This document shows, one piece after another, positions 46,619-55,693 of a stretch of 64,000 nt of DNA. Source of the stretch: Mycoavidus cysteinexigens_B (GTDB lineage: Bacteria; Pseudomonadota; Gammaproteobacteria; Burkholderiales; Burkholderiaceae); NCBI GenBank assembly GCA_031963465.1, contig JASSUG010000006.1, forward strand, positions 124,001 through 188,000. Direction: 5' to 3'. Position 1 is the first letter of the stretch. The number at the start of each line of letters is the position of its first letter. The notes under the pieces are model-generated. The model saw only the letters and a list, made by a program, of their open reading frames with translations. It had not been told where the DNA came from and ran no database searches. A program made the position numbers and the translations under genes.

Positions 46619-48115
46619 ATGACGTTTATGAATACTATTGAAGCTAGCCTTAACTCTCTTGCGATTGCCAAAAACTCTCTCGCGATTGCCAAAGATACGC
46701 TGCTGACTCCTTATGGACTTGACGAAGCACTGCTCGCGCGCACGCTCGCCGACATTTTTACGCGCCGGCTTGACTATGCGGACGTGTACTTTCAAGCAAC
46801 CCACAGCGAGTCATGGAGCCTTGAAGAAGGCATTGTCAAATCGGGCTCATTTAGCATTGACCAAGGTGTCGGCGTACGCGCGGTAGCCGGTGAGCGCACC
46901 GCTTTTGCGTACTCAGATGACTTGTCGTCAGCCGCACTCAAACAGGCAGTCGCCACCACGCATGCGCTCGGCCAACAAGGCGGGGGGCACGCACGCGTTG
47001 GCGCAGTCAACACGTTACATAGCGTCACAGGACGCGAGCTTTATGTAGGCATTAACCCGCTCACCTCACTCAGCGCTCACGAAAAAATTGCCTTGCTTGA
47101 GCGCATTGAACAGATGGCGCGCAGCCGCGACTCACGCATTAAACAAGTGATGGCCAACCTAGCCGGTGAGTACGACGTAGTGCTGATCGCGCGTGGCGAC
47201 GGTGCGCTGGCTGCCGATATACGGCCGCTCGTACGGGTTTCTGTCACGGTCATTGCCGAGCAACATGGCCGTCGTGAAATCGGCAATGGTGGCGGTGGCG
47301 GCCGTTTCACTTATGATTATTTCAGCGATGCCGTGTTGGCCAGCTATGTGGATGATGCGGTGCATGCAGCATTGGTCAACCTTGACGCCCGGCCGGCGCC
47401 TGCTGGCGTCATGAGCGTGGTGTTAGGTCCTGGCTGGCCTGGTGTTTTATTGCACGAAGCCATTGGCCATGGCCTCGAAGGCGATTTCAATCGGAAGGGC
47501 GCGTCCGCCTTTGCCGGGTGTATCGGCCAACAAATTGCCGCAAAAGGCGTCAGTGTGGTTGACGACGGCACCTTAGCCAATCGGCGCGGTTCGCTGAATA
47601 TCGATGATGAAGGTAATCCAACCGAATGCACCAGCTTGATTGAAAACGGCATCTTAACTGGCTATCTACAAGATACCCTCAATGCCCAGTTAATGAACAT
47701 GCCCATCACCGGCAATGCCCGCCGTGAATCCTATGCGCACCTGCCGTTACCGCGCATGACCAATACGTATATGCTAAACGGCGATAAAGACCCGCAAGAA
47801 ATCATTGCTTCCGTTAAAAATGGTTTATATGCGGTCAATTTCGGTGGCGGTCAGGTGGATATTACAAATGGCAAATTTGTTTTTTCAACTTCCGAAGCGT
47901 ATCTGATTGAAAACGGCAAGATCACGTCGCCGGTCAAAGGCGCCACCTTGATTGGCAGTGGTCCTGAATCGCTTAAATATATCAGCATGATAGGCAATGA
48001 TATGGCCCTTGATACCGGCATTGGCGTTTGCGGCAAAGAAGGGCAAAGTGTTCCAGTCGGGGTAGGTCAGCCAACCTTACGTATTGACCAGATGACGGTT
48101 GGCGGCACAGTTTAA
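46619..48115 (+). CDS. tldD: Metalloprotease TldD
   Basis: 498 residues. The zinc site HEAIGHGLEGDF (HExxxH) and surrounding TldD motifs are intact, as is the N-terminal VGVRAVAGERTAFAYSDD. With TldE/PmbA (not in this window) it digests unfolded peptides and matures some RiPPs and antitoxin CcdA. The N-terminus has an in-frame 21-base tandem duplication (NSLAIAK twice, about 46652-46693), probably a recent slippage. An ATG nine bases later (46628) is an alternative start. Confidence 0.94.
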   Translation: MTFMNTIEASLNSLAIAKNSLAIAKDTLLTPYGLDEALLARTLADIFTRRLDYADVYFQATHSESWSLEEGIVKSGSFSIDQGVGVRAVAGERTAFAYSDDLSSAALKQAVATTHALGQQGGGHARVGAVNTLHSVTGRELYVGINPLTSLSAHEKIALLERIEQMARSRDSRIKQVMANLAGEYDVVLIARGDGALAADIRPLVRVSVTVIAEQHGRREIGNGGGGGRFTYDYFSDAVLASYVDDAVHAALVNLDARPAPAGVMSVVLGPGWPGVLLHEAIGHGLEGDFNRKGASAFAGCIGQQIAAKGVSVVDDGTLANRRGSLNIDDEGNPTECTSLIENGILTGYLQDTLNAQLMNMPITGNARRESYAHLPLPRMTNTYMLNGDKDPQEIIASVKNGLYAVNFGGGQVDITNGKFVFSTSEAYLIENGKITSPVKGATLIGSGPESLKYISMIGNDMALDTGIGVCGKEGQSVPVGVGQPTLRIDQMTVGGTV

Positions 48116-48147
48116 TCAAAATACTCACCGATTTGCAGGAGAATTTT

Positions 48148-49221
48148 ATGTCCCCGCACAATACTGACGATGTCCGTATTCGCGAACTCAAAGAACTCGC
48201 GCCACCTGCGCAACTGATCCGAGAATTTCCATGCACAGAAGCAAACTCGCAACTCATCTTCGATAGCCGGCAAGCACTGCATCGTATTTTGCATGGCCTC
48301 GAAGATCGGCTGATTGTAGTGATTGGCCCCTGTTCAATTCATGACTCACAAGCGGCAATTGAATACGCTCATAAACTCGTGGTTGAACGCACGCGCTTAG
48401 CGAGCGAGTTGGAAATCGTGATGCGAGTCTATTTTGAAAAACCTCGCACCACAATTGGCTGGAAGGGCCTGATTAATGACCCTGACCTAGACAATAGTTT
48501 CAGGATCAATGACGGTCTACGCACGGCGCGCGAGTTATTGGTAAAAATTAACCAACTGGGCCTGCCAGCTGGGACGGAATATCTTGATTTGATTAGCCCG
48601 CAGTACTTGGCAGATCTCATTTCATGGGGGGCGATTGGGGCGCGTACCACAGAGTCTCAGGTGCACCGCGAACTGGCTTCTGGTCTTTCCTGTCCGGTGG
48701 GTTTCAAGAATGGCACGGACGGTAATATCAAAATCGCCGTCGATGCCGTTAAAGCCGCCTCGCGGCCCCATCATTTTCTATCGGTTACCAAAGGCGGCCA
48801 GTCAGCCATTGTTTCTACCACCGGCAACGAAGATTGTCACTTAATTTTGCGCGGTGGAAAAACGCCTAATTACGATGCGGCAAGCGTGGCTGCGACGGCC
48901 GCGGAAATTACCAAAGCCGGCCTGGCTGCGCGCGTCATGATCGACGCCAGTCATGCCAATAGTCGCAAACAATACGCAAACCAAATTCCGGTCTGTGCTG
49001 ATATAGGCAAACAAATTGCTAACGGTGATGAGCGGATTGTTGGTGTCATGATTGAATCGCATTTGCTTGCAGGCCGGCAAGATCTCGAAGGGGATGGGCC
49101 GCTAACTTATGGGCAAAGTATTACCGATGCTTGCATTGATTGGAACGATAGCGTGACAGTACTAGAAGGCTTGGCGGAGGCGGTCAGGCAACGGCGGATT
49201 GCGCGCAGCCGTAGTAATTAA
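48148..49221 (+). CDS. aroG: 3-deoxy-7-phosphoheptulonate (DAHP) synthase, class I
   Basis: 357 residues from the ATG at 48148, with AGGAG seven bases before it; a TTG 15 bases earlier can be discarded. Seen are VIGPCSIHD, MRVYFEKPRTTIGWKG, GARTTESQVHRELAS, GFKNGTDG and DASHANS, which form the metal/PEP/E4P site. It catalyses the first step of the shikimate pathway. Feedback type is not decided from sequence by eye, though the length and N-terminus fit the AroG/AroF/AroH group. It supplies chorismate also used by PabB in this window. Confidence 0.95.
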   Translation: MSPHNTDDVRIRELKELAPPAQLIREFPCTEANSQLIFDSRQALHRILHGLEDRLIVVIGPCSIHDSQAAIEYAHKLVVERTRLASELEIVMRVYFEKPRTTIGWKGLINDPDLDNSFRINDGLRTARELLVKINQLGLPAGTEYLDLISPQYLADLISWGAIGARTTESQVHRELASGLSCPVGFKNGTDGNIKIAVDAVKAASRPHHFLSVTKGGQSAIVSTTGNEDCHLILRGGKTPNYDAASVAATAAEITKAGLAARVMIDASHANSRKQYANQIPVCADIGKQIANGDERIVGVMIESHLLAGRQDLEGDGPLTYGQSITDACIDWNDSVTVLEGLAEAVRQRRIARSRSN

Positions 49222-49234
49222 CCCATAGTGCAAG

Positions 49235-49948
49235 ATGATTTCCGCTGCCTCCATGTCCAATATTGCTAAGCAACTCAGCGCCATACGCCAACGCATTGAC
49301 AAGGCGGCGCACGTAGCAGGCCGAAGTGAGAATGCCGTAAGTTTGCTGGCGGTTTCAAAAACCTTTTCTGCCGAGATGATTCGCGCCGCTTATGCAGCCG
49401 GACAATCGTCGTTTGGCGAAAACTACATGCAAGAAGCGCTAGAGAAAATCGAGGCGTTGGCAGATTTGCGCGCGCAACTAGAATGGCATTTTATTGGGCC
49501 GTTACAGAGCAATAAAACAAAATGGGCTGCGACGCATTTTGATTGGGTGCATTCCGTAGATCGCCTTAAAATCGCCCAGCGGCTTTCCGAACAGCGTCCC
49601 AGCCATCTGCCGCCGCTCAATATCTGCTTACAAGTTAATCTGAGCGGCGAAGTCAGTAAAAGTGGCGCCTCTGCCGCCGACGCAGTCTCGCTAGCGCATG
49701 CACTGGCAATCCTACCGCGGCTCAAATTACGTGGCTTGATGACCATTCCAGCCCCGGCTGATACCCTGGATGCGCAGCGTTTGGCATACCGCAAGGTGTC
49801 TCAACTGTTTGCGACGCTACGTACCGATGGGCTCCCACTGGATACAATATCTGCCGGCATGTCGGCTGATTTAGAAGCCGCCATACTCGAAGGCGCAACA
49901 CTGGTACGCATTGGCTCAGCGATCTTTGGTACGCGCGTCAGAGATTAA
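49235..49948 (+). CDS. yggS: YggS-family PLP homeostasis protein
   Basis: 237 residues, single-domain alanine-racemase-like barrel. The PLP lysine lies in LLAVSKTFSAEMI, and FGENYMQEALEK, WHFIGPLQSNK and GMSADLEAAI are conserved family motifs. It binds PLP and balances vitamin B6 pools without known catalysis. It precedes proC by 24 bases; the yggS-proC pair is widely conserved. The start at 49235 is the first of two ATGs (the other is MSNIAKQ, seven codons in). Confidence 0.93.
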   Translation: MISAASMSNIAKQLSAIRQRIDKAAHVAGRSENAVSLLAVSKTFSAEMIRAAYAAGQSSFGENYMQEALEKIEALADLRAQLEWHFIGPLQSNKTKWAATHFDWVHSVDRLKIAQRLSEQRPSHLPPLNICLQVNLSGEVSKSGASAADAVSLAHALAILPRLKLRGLMTIPAPADTLDAQRLAYRKVSQLFATLRTDGLPLDTISAGMSADLEAAILEGATLVRIGSAIFGTRVRD

Positions 49949-49972
49949 TTAAATTTAAGAGGATCGTATTCA

Positions 49973-50812
49973 ATGCATCATTCAGCCAGTGAAACCTCTA
50001 TGAAAATTGCCTTTATTGGTGGCGGCAATATGGCCAATGCGCTCATCGGCGGGTTGATTAAAGGTGGCCTATCTGCATCGCATTTATATGCCATTGATGT
50101 TAATAGCGATGTATGCGCGCGCCTCGCAGCGCAATGGCAGATCCGCACCAGTGCCACGATCAGTCCAGCCCTACATCACTATGACGCACTCGTATTAGCG
50201 GTTAAACCACAGCAACTCAAAGAGATTGCTCACGCCGTCGCCCCGTATCTAAACGGACAAGTTGTGATTAGCATCGCGGCGGGTATTCGTGCGGCAACGA
50301 TACAGGACTGGCTAGGCGGTTATACGCGGATTGTGCGTGCCATGCCCAACACGCCCGCTTCAATTGGCATGGGTGTGACAGGCGTTACCGCCTTGACTAG
50401 CGTGAATGCACAGGGCCGTCAGCTTGCTGAAACCGTGTTAGCCGCAGCAGGGCAAGTCATCTGGTGTGAACATGAAAAGCAAATCGACGCTATCACGGCG
50501 ATCTCTGGCAGCGGCCCGGCTTATGTATTTTACTTTATTGAAGCACTTGAAGAGGCCGCCCGGCAACTTGGATTTGATGACGCGCAAAGCCGCTCGCTGG
50601 CGCTTGCAACCGTGAATGGCGCCACCCAATTAGCTATGCAATCTGATGAATCCGTGAGCACACTACGAGAACGCGTCAGCTCAAAAGGAGGAACGACTGC
50701 CGCAGCGCTTACGTCGTTTACTGCGGATGGCATAAAAGAAGCCATTATGCGCGGCGCATTCGCTGCCCGGGCGAGGGCGGAGCAAATGGCAGATGAGTTC
50801 GGACAAACTTAG
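49973..50812 (+). CDS. proC: Pyrroline-5-carboxylate reductase
   Basis: 279 residues. The NADP loop IAFIGGGNMANALIGG, the SGSGPAYVFYFIEAL helix and the SSKGGTTAAALTSF signature are complete. It catalyses the final step of proline synthesis. AGAGGATCG before 49973 supports that ATG, although an internal one (MKIAFIGG, ten codons in) is the more usual N-terminus. It closes the conserved block; mobile/toxin sequence starts directly after. Confidence 0.95.
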   Translation: MHHSASETSMKIAFIGGGNMANALIGGLIKGGLSASHLYAIDVNSDVCARLAAQWQIRTSATISPALHHYDALVLAVKPQQLKEIAHAVAPYLNGQVVISIAAGIRAATIQDWLGGYTRIVRAMPNTPASIGMGVTGVTALTSVNAQGRQLAETVLAAAGQVIWCEHEKQIDAITAISGSGPAYVFYFIEALEEAARQLGFDDAQSRSLALATVNGATQLAMQSDESVSTLRERVSSKGGTTAAALTSFTADGIKEAIMRGAFAARARAEQMADEFGQT

Positions 50813-50827
50813 ACTGACAACGGCCGT

Positions 50828-51174
50828 TTAGAGAAGTTTGCTGAAGGCCACTGCCGCACTGAGCAAGGCCCCCATGATAACGGTGAGTTTGACAATCATG
50901 TGCAGTTCGAGCCGCTCCAGTTTGGCGTCTAATTTTTCTATCTTGAAATCTAATTTATCTATCTTTAGATCCATATCTTTACGCAGGTTGCCCATCTCAT
51001 GACGCAAACCGCTCATCTCATGGTGCAAATCCTCTTTGGTTACCAACCCCTACAAATTAAGCTCAAAGACCTCTGACAAGATTTCAGCTTCGGCTTCAGC
51101 TTGAGCAGGTGAAACGCCCGCACTTTTTAAGTGATTCGCAAATTTTAAGGTATTGAAAGCTGTTTAACAGCCAT
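50828..51174 (-). pseudogene. Broken DUF1640-like paralogue
   Basis: Starting from ATG 51174 with a good GGAGG site, the frame is lost within about six codons, then resumes as AFNTLKFANHLKSAGVSPAQ and EAEILSEVFELNL. A TAG stop follows where the paralogue has a Gln/Glu codon, and then GLVTKEDLHHEMSGL, the coiled coil and the C-terminal membrane helix continue to 50828. So there is one frameshift and one nonsense mutation. The parts match the intact gene at 35153-35608. The 72-codon tail could still be translated from GTG/ATG inside it, but is best read as decay. Confidence 0.85.
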
Positions 51175-51234
51175 TGGACTACCTCCGATAAATCAAATGA
51201 CTATATCAGCAGCATACTCAGAAAAATCAACCTC

Positions 51235-52788
51235 TTAGAAAAAATAACAGCGGAATGTAGACGTTATTTTACGGATCCGTTGTCCATTGCCGTCGTATTG
51301 ATAGTGCTCTTCATCAGAATCACCGTTATCGTGGCTCAGCAACACGACATGATTCAATTGGTTTCGTCCATTCCACTGCAGCGATTTCAGTTCTTTTATG
51401 CCCAAAACACCCGGGTTGCCATTGGCATCATATTTGAAATGATCGACTGTATCGCCAGCTTGTACATTGACACCAGGAGGGTTGTTGGCGTCAGATGGAA
51501 ATAAGAGCGCTCCTAACCGGTTGCTGCCCTCGATGACCTTCATCTTTTGCGTAAAACGAAGCGCCCCGCGGGTGCATTGAATCTTAGTAAGGTTACCACC
51601 CCTATCGTACTCGTACTCGCGGGTGTAATTGACGCGTGCGTTCGAAGGCGGCGGCCCCATCCATTCCGGTAGCCTGCATCCTGGGTTCGCGTTGGCTTGT
51701 TCGCGCCCCGTCGCACGCACCAGTTGATACAACGCATCGTACGCATAGGTGGATTTTGGCTTAATTTCCTCATTGCTAAAAAACGCCGAGACATCCGCCT
51801 TATCTTCAATACTCAAGATATTGCCCACCGGATCGTATTGATACTCCAACTGCTGAAGAATTTTGTCTTGAGCGTTTTGAGCTAGGCTTTTCTTCAAGCG
51901 TAACGTTTTGGGGCAGTAAGTGTAGGCGGTTGTTACATCATTGCCAGCCGTCTCGCTTTCGACCTGGCCGTGGGCGCTGTAATAAATCGATTTCAGCAAC
52001 ACCTGAGGCGGGGCGCCATTCGCCTGTTTTAAGCTGGCTGCAGCAAGTTGGCCCGCAACATCATAATATATTTGCTGGACATTGCCCTTCGCGTCGGTTT
52101 GCGTCAGTGGCGCACCCAGCGCGTTGTAGGTCCAGGCCGTCTCATAAGTTGTCTGCTCGAGCACAGGTTGCGGCTTCGCGTCCCAATCAGGATCGCCCTG
52201 GGTCATTTTGAGCAACCGCCGGATCTGAACGTGCGGCTGACCTGTCAACGTCATAGCTGGCGTCGTCAACTGCCCGGCTGTATCGAGTTGCTGGCTCACT
52301 ACACCACACAGATTGGCCGCCTGCGCACTAGCCCGCCGATCCAGTTCACTGTCACCATAGGACAGTTTCTTCAGTAGAATCAGCTGTCCTTTCCCCACCC
52401 GTTGTTCGCTGACCCGGGTGAGCCGGCCAAGAGTATCGTATTCGGTGTGCGTCACAGTACTACCGGCATCCTGCTGCCAAATAGGGCGGCCTTCGATATC
52501 GAAGACGCTCCAGTGCACGCCAGCATCCACGCTGTCGGTTCGCAACGCTCGGCCGGCAAGATCTGGGCGGTAGCGGAAATTGGCGGGCTGCGTGTTGGTT
52601 TGCAGGCGACCCAAGCGCGGATCCGTATGATTGAGCGCAAAACCCGCTACCGAATACGTCATCGCCGTGATGAGTTCGTCCACAGTCGCTTCTTTTTTGG
52701 CGCGATTATATTGCAATCTGCGAACTGCCAGCCCACGGTTGTCGGTGACAGTGATCGTCGGCGTACCGTTGTAGAGCGTCGCAGTCAT
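51235..52788 (-). pseudogene. tccC: Truncated TccC-like (Tc toxin component C) duplicate lacking the core end and toxin
   Basis: 517 residues from ATG 52788 (GGGGAG site upstream). It parallels the neighbouring full TccC from residue 1 to about 515 (RHS/YD repeats such as YDTLGRLTRVSE, YDVAGQLAAAS, YDRGGNLTKI). After GQRIRKITST it runs into FRCYFF and a stop. The second part of the RHS shell, the DPxG self-cleavage site and the toxic C-terminus are gone. It follows the full copy by 61 bases in the same direction. A cocoon without cargo should not be toxic; it may be a dead duplicate or a reservoir for recombination. Confidence 0.85.
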
Positions 52789-52849
52789 CGTGTTGGCTCC
52801 CCTGTAGATATGAGCAGCATACTGAACCTGCCAAAATCCCAAAAATACT

Positions 52850-55693
52850 TCAATGCTGTGGCGTAGCCGGGGTGTTCCAGAGCTCCTTCAGTCTTTTTTT
52901 ATCCCCCGTATAACGCTTGATTGCTTCAAGATATTCTTTAAATCCAAACGGCCGCTGTTCGTGCGAATGATTAAACGCGGCAACATCCCCCAAATTTTCT
53001 CCATCGCCAGAAGTAACGAACTTAAAGCGCCCACTGGCATGAAGTGCAATTAATTCCCTACCCATCACTATGAGGCTTGCCTGCTTGATATTCTTTTTGG
53101 TACGCCTCGAGGCGAAATGTATATCTTTTCCAGAATGAATTGCCCCAAGAATCAGCGCGTCATTAACCAGCGGACTCCATTTTACTGCTTTCAATATTCC
53201 CTTTAATCCGGCCATTCTCATTCGTATTGGAATGTCATCATCAGCTGCCTTCCCAACGTTATCTACCAGTGATTCGGTGATGACGGGATTGCGTGTCAGA
53301 GCACGATCATGTTCGGCCGGATTATCACCCACGTTAAAGCGATCCCTATAAAATTCTCCGTTTGCGAGTCGTCCCAGTACCAATATCGGGCCAGCGTATA
53401 GTACGGCCTGATATACGTGCCATGCCGCCAATTTCTTGCTTTCATCATGCCAACCATACGATTTCCCAGCATCGACCTTTTCTCGTGTCGCTCTCTTTTT
53501 TATCAGAGGTCGGATTGCTTCATAAAATGCCTTTTTATCCCGGTATACCTCCGCCGGCATCCCTGCCGCCGCGCCACTCACCTGCTTGGAGTGTTTTCCA
53601 CTGGGATCAACATAAGCGATCGGATTGTTTCTGACCATCCGATATAGATTCAGCCCATCCACTGTTCCAGCCGGGTCAGGATTAAGCCACCTTCCCAGCC
53701 ACGGCGCGTAATATCGGAAACCATAATAATAGAGGCCGGTCGCATCCCGCTCCTTGCCAGAATAGCGCACATGTTTACATGCCGCGTTGATTTCACTTTT
53801 CGCTGCCCACACTGCAGTGCCGCCATACGGATAATACTCTTCATAAGTCAGCAGGCTGGCATGCTGATCGAGTTCCAGCATACTCGAACCCAAATGGTCA
53901 TTTAAACTATAGCGGAACTGGTCGCTATCAATACCGTCTGGTTGACCTACTGCCCAGTGGAGAACGCGGATCTGGCAGCGCCCAGCTTCACTAGCGGTAA
54001 TAAAATGCAATTCCCGGGTGATTTTTTTATTGACTTTGCCCATTTCGATCCAGACATCGTAACGTCGGCGGAGTTCAAGGCCAGGCAGATAAATCACCTC
54101 GTCCCTGTGTTTGAGCGTTCTTTGGCCATCATGTTTGACCAAGGTCGAGGTTATTTTACGGATCCGTTGCCCATTGCCATCGTATTGATAGCGCTCTTCA
54201 TCAAAATCACCATTATCGCGGCTTAGCAATACGACATGGCACAATTGGTTTCTTCCATTCCACTGCAGTGATTTCAGTTCTTTTATACCCAAAGCGCCCA
54301 AGTTACCATTGGCGTCATATTTAAAATGATCGACTGTGTCGCCATTTTGTCTATGCAAACCAGCCTCACGTGAAACCGAGACTGCTTTTAACCGGTTATT
54401 GCCATCAACTATGCTCATCGTTTGCGTAAAACGACGTGCACTACCGCGTGTGCCTCGAACCTCGGTTAGATTGCCACCCCGGTCGTACTGGTACTCGCGC
54501 GTGTAATTGACGCGTGCGTTCGAGGGCGGCGGGCCGATCCATTTCGGTAGCCGTGACCCTTGTCTCGCGCTGGCTTGTTCGCGCCCCGTTGCGCACACCA
54601 GTTGGTACAGCGCATCGTACGCATAGGTGGCTTCGTGCTTAACCTCTTCATTGTTAAAAAATTCCGAGACATCTACCTTATCTTCAATGCTCAAGATATT
54701 ACCTACCAGATCGTATTGATACTCCAACTGCTGCAGAACTTTATCTTGGGCATTTTTAGCAACGCTTTTCTTCAAGCGTAGCGTTTTAGGATAGTACGTG
54801 TAGTGGGTTGTTACGCCGTTGCCCGCTGTCTCGCTTTCGACCTGACCGTGTGCACTGTAATGGATCGACTTCAGCAATGCCTGAGGGGCGTCATGGTTTA
54901 ATTGTTTCAAGCTCGCTGCTGCCACTCGGCCTGCGACGTCATAGGATGTGTATTGCACATTGCCATTCGCATCGGTTTGCGTTAGCAGTGCGCCCAGCGC
55001 GTTGTAGGTCCAGTCCGTCTTGTAGGCATTTTGCTCGAGCACAGGTTGCGGCATTGCGTCCCAATCAGGATCGCCTTGGGTCGCTGCGAGCAGCCGCCGG
55101 ACCTGGGCTTGTGGCTGCCCCGTCAGCGTCACACCCGGCGTCGTCAACTGTCCAGCTGTGTCAAATTGCTGGCTCACCACGCCGCACAGATTAGCCGACT
55201 GCGCGGCAGTCCGATCCAGTACACTATCACTATCATTGTCGCCATAGATCAACTTCTCCAGTGCAATGAAACCTTCTTTGCCCACCAACTGTTCGCTGAC
55301 CTGAATAAGCCGACCAAAAGCATCGTACTCAGTGCGCGTCGCGGCGCCACGTGCATCCCGTTGCCAGACAGAGCGACCCTCAATATCGAAGAGGCTCCAG
55401 TGCGACCCAGCATCCACGCTGTCGGTTCGCAACACCCGGCCGGCGAGATCATGGCGGCACTGGAAGTTGGCGAGTTGCCCAGTCGGCATATCTGGCGTAT
55501 TGGCCTGCGGGCTGCCCAAGCGCGGGTCCGTCTGACTCAGCGCAAAACCTGCTGCCGAATAAGTCGTTGCAGTGATGAGCTCATCTACAGCCACTTCTTT
55601 TTTGTTGCGATTGTATTTCAATGTACGCACCGCCAGGCCACGATTATCCGTGACGCTAACCGTTGGGGTACCCGTATAGAGCGTGTCAGTCAT
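52850..55693 (-). CDS. tccC: TccC-like Tc toxin component C with unassigned C-terminal toxin domain
   Basis: 947 residues. YD/RHS repeats form the cocoon wall up to about residue 700, ending in the RHS core signature LGRWLNPDPAGTVDGLNLYR and YVDPSGK. In TcC proteins an aspartyl self-cleavage there frees the variable C-terminus inside the shell. The ~245-residue tip (from HSKQVSGAAAG to the end) is not one I recognise: no ADP-ribosyltransferase or deamidase motif is evident by eye. Its ATG overlaps the stop of tcB by eight bases (ATGACTGA), so the two are translationally coupled and made in step. Together with TcB it should form the cargo-holding cocoon on the TcA pore. Confidence 0.93.
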   Translation of the reverse strand: MTDTLYTGTPTVSVTDNRGLAVRTLKYNRNKKEVAVDELITATTYSAAGFALSQTDPRLGSPQANTPDMPTGQLANFQCRHDLAGRVLRTDSVDAGSHWSLFDIEGRSVWQRDARGAATRTEYDAFGRLIQVSEQLVGKEGFIALEKLIYGDNDSDSVLDRTAAQSANLCGVVSQQFDTAGQLTTPGVTLTGQPQAQVRRLLAATQGDPDWDAMPQPVLEQNAYKTDWTYNALGALLTQTDANGNVQYTSYDVAGRVAAASLKQLNHDAPQALLKSIHYSAHGQVESETAGNGVTTHYTYYPKTLRLKKSVAKNAQDKVLQQLEYQYDLVGNILSIEDKVDVSEFFNNEEVKHEATYAYDALYQLVCATGREQASARQGSRLPKWIGPPPSNARVNYTREYQYDRGGNLTEVRGTRGSARRFTQTMSIVDGNNRLKAVSVSREAGLHRQNGDTVDHFKYDANGNLGALGIKELKSLQWNGRNQLCHVVLLSRDNGDFDEERYQYDGNGQRIRKITSTLVKHDGQRTLKHRDEVIYLPGLELRRRYDVWIEMGKVNKKITRELHFITASEAGRCQIRVLHWAVGQPDGIDSDQFRYSLNDHLGSSMLELDQHASLLTYEEYYPYGGTAVWAAKSEINAACKHVRYSGKERDATGLYYYGFRYYAPWLGRWLNPDPAGTVDGLNLYRMVRNNPIAYVDPSGKHSKQVSGAAAGMPAEVYRDKKAFYEAIRPLIKKRATREKVDAGKSYGWHDESKKLAAWHVYQAVLYAGPILVLGRLANGEFYRDRFNVGDNPAEHDRALTRNPVITESLVDNVGKAADDDIPIRMRMAGLKGILKAVKWSPLVNDALILGAIHSGKDIHFASRRTKKNIKQASLIVMGRELIALHASGRFKFVTSGDGENLGDVAAFNHSHEQRPFGFKEYLEAIKRYTGDKKRLKELWNTPATPQH

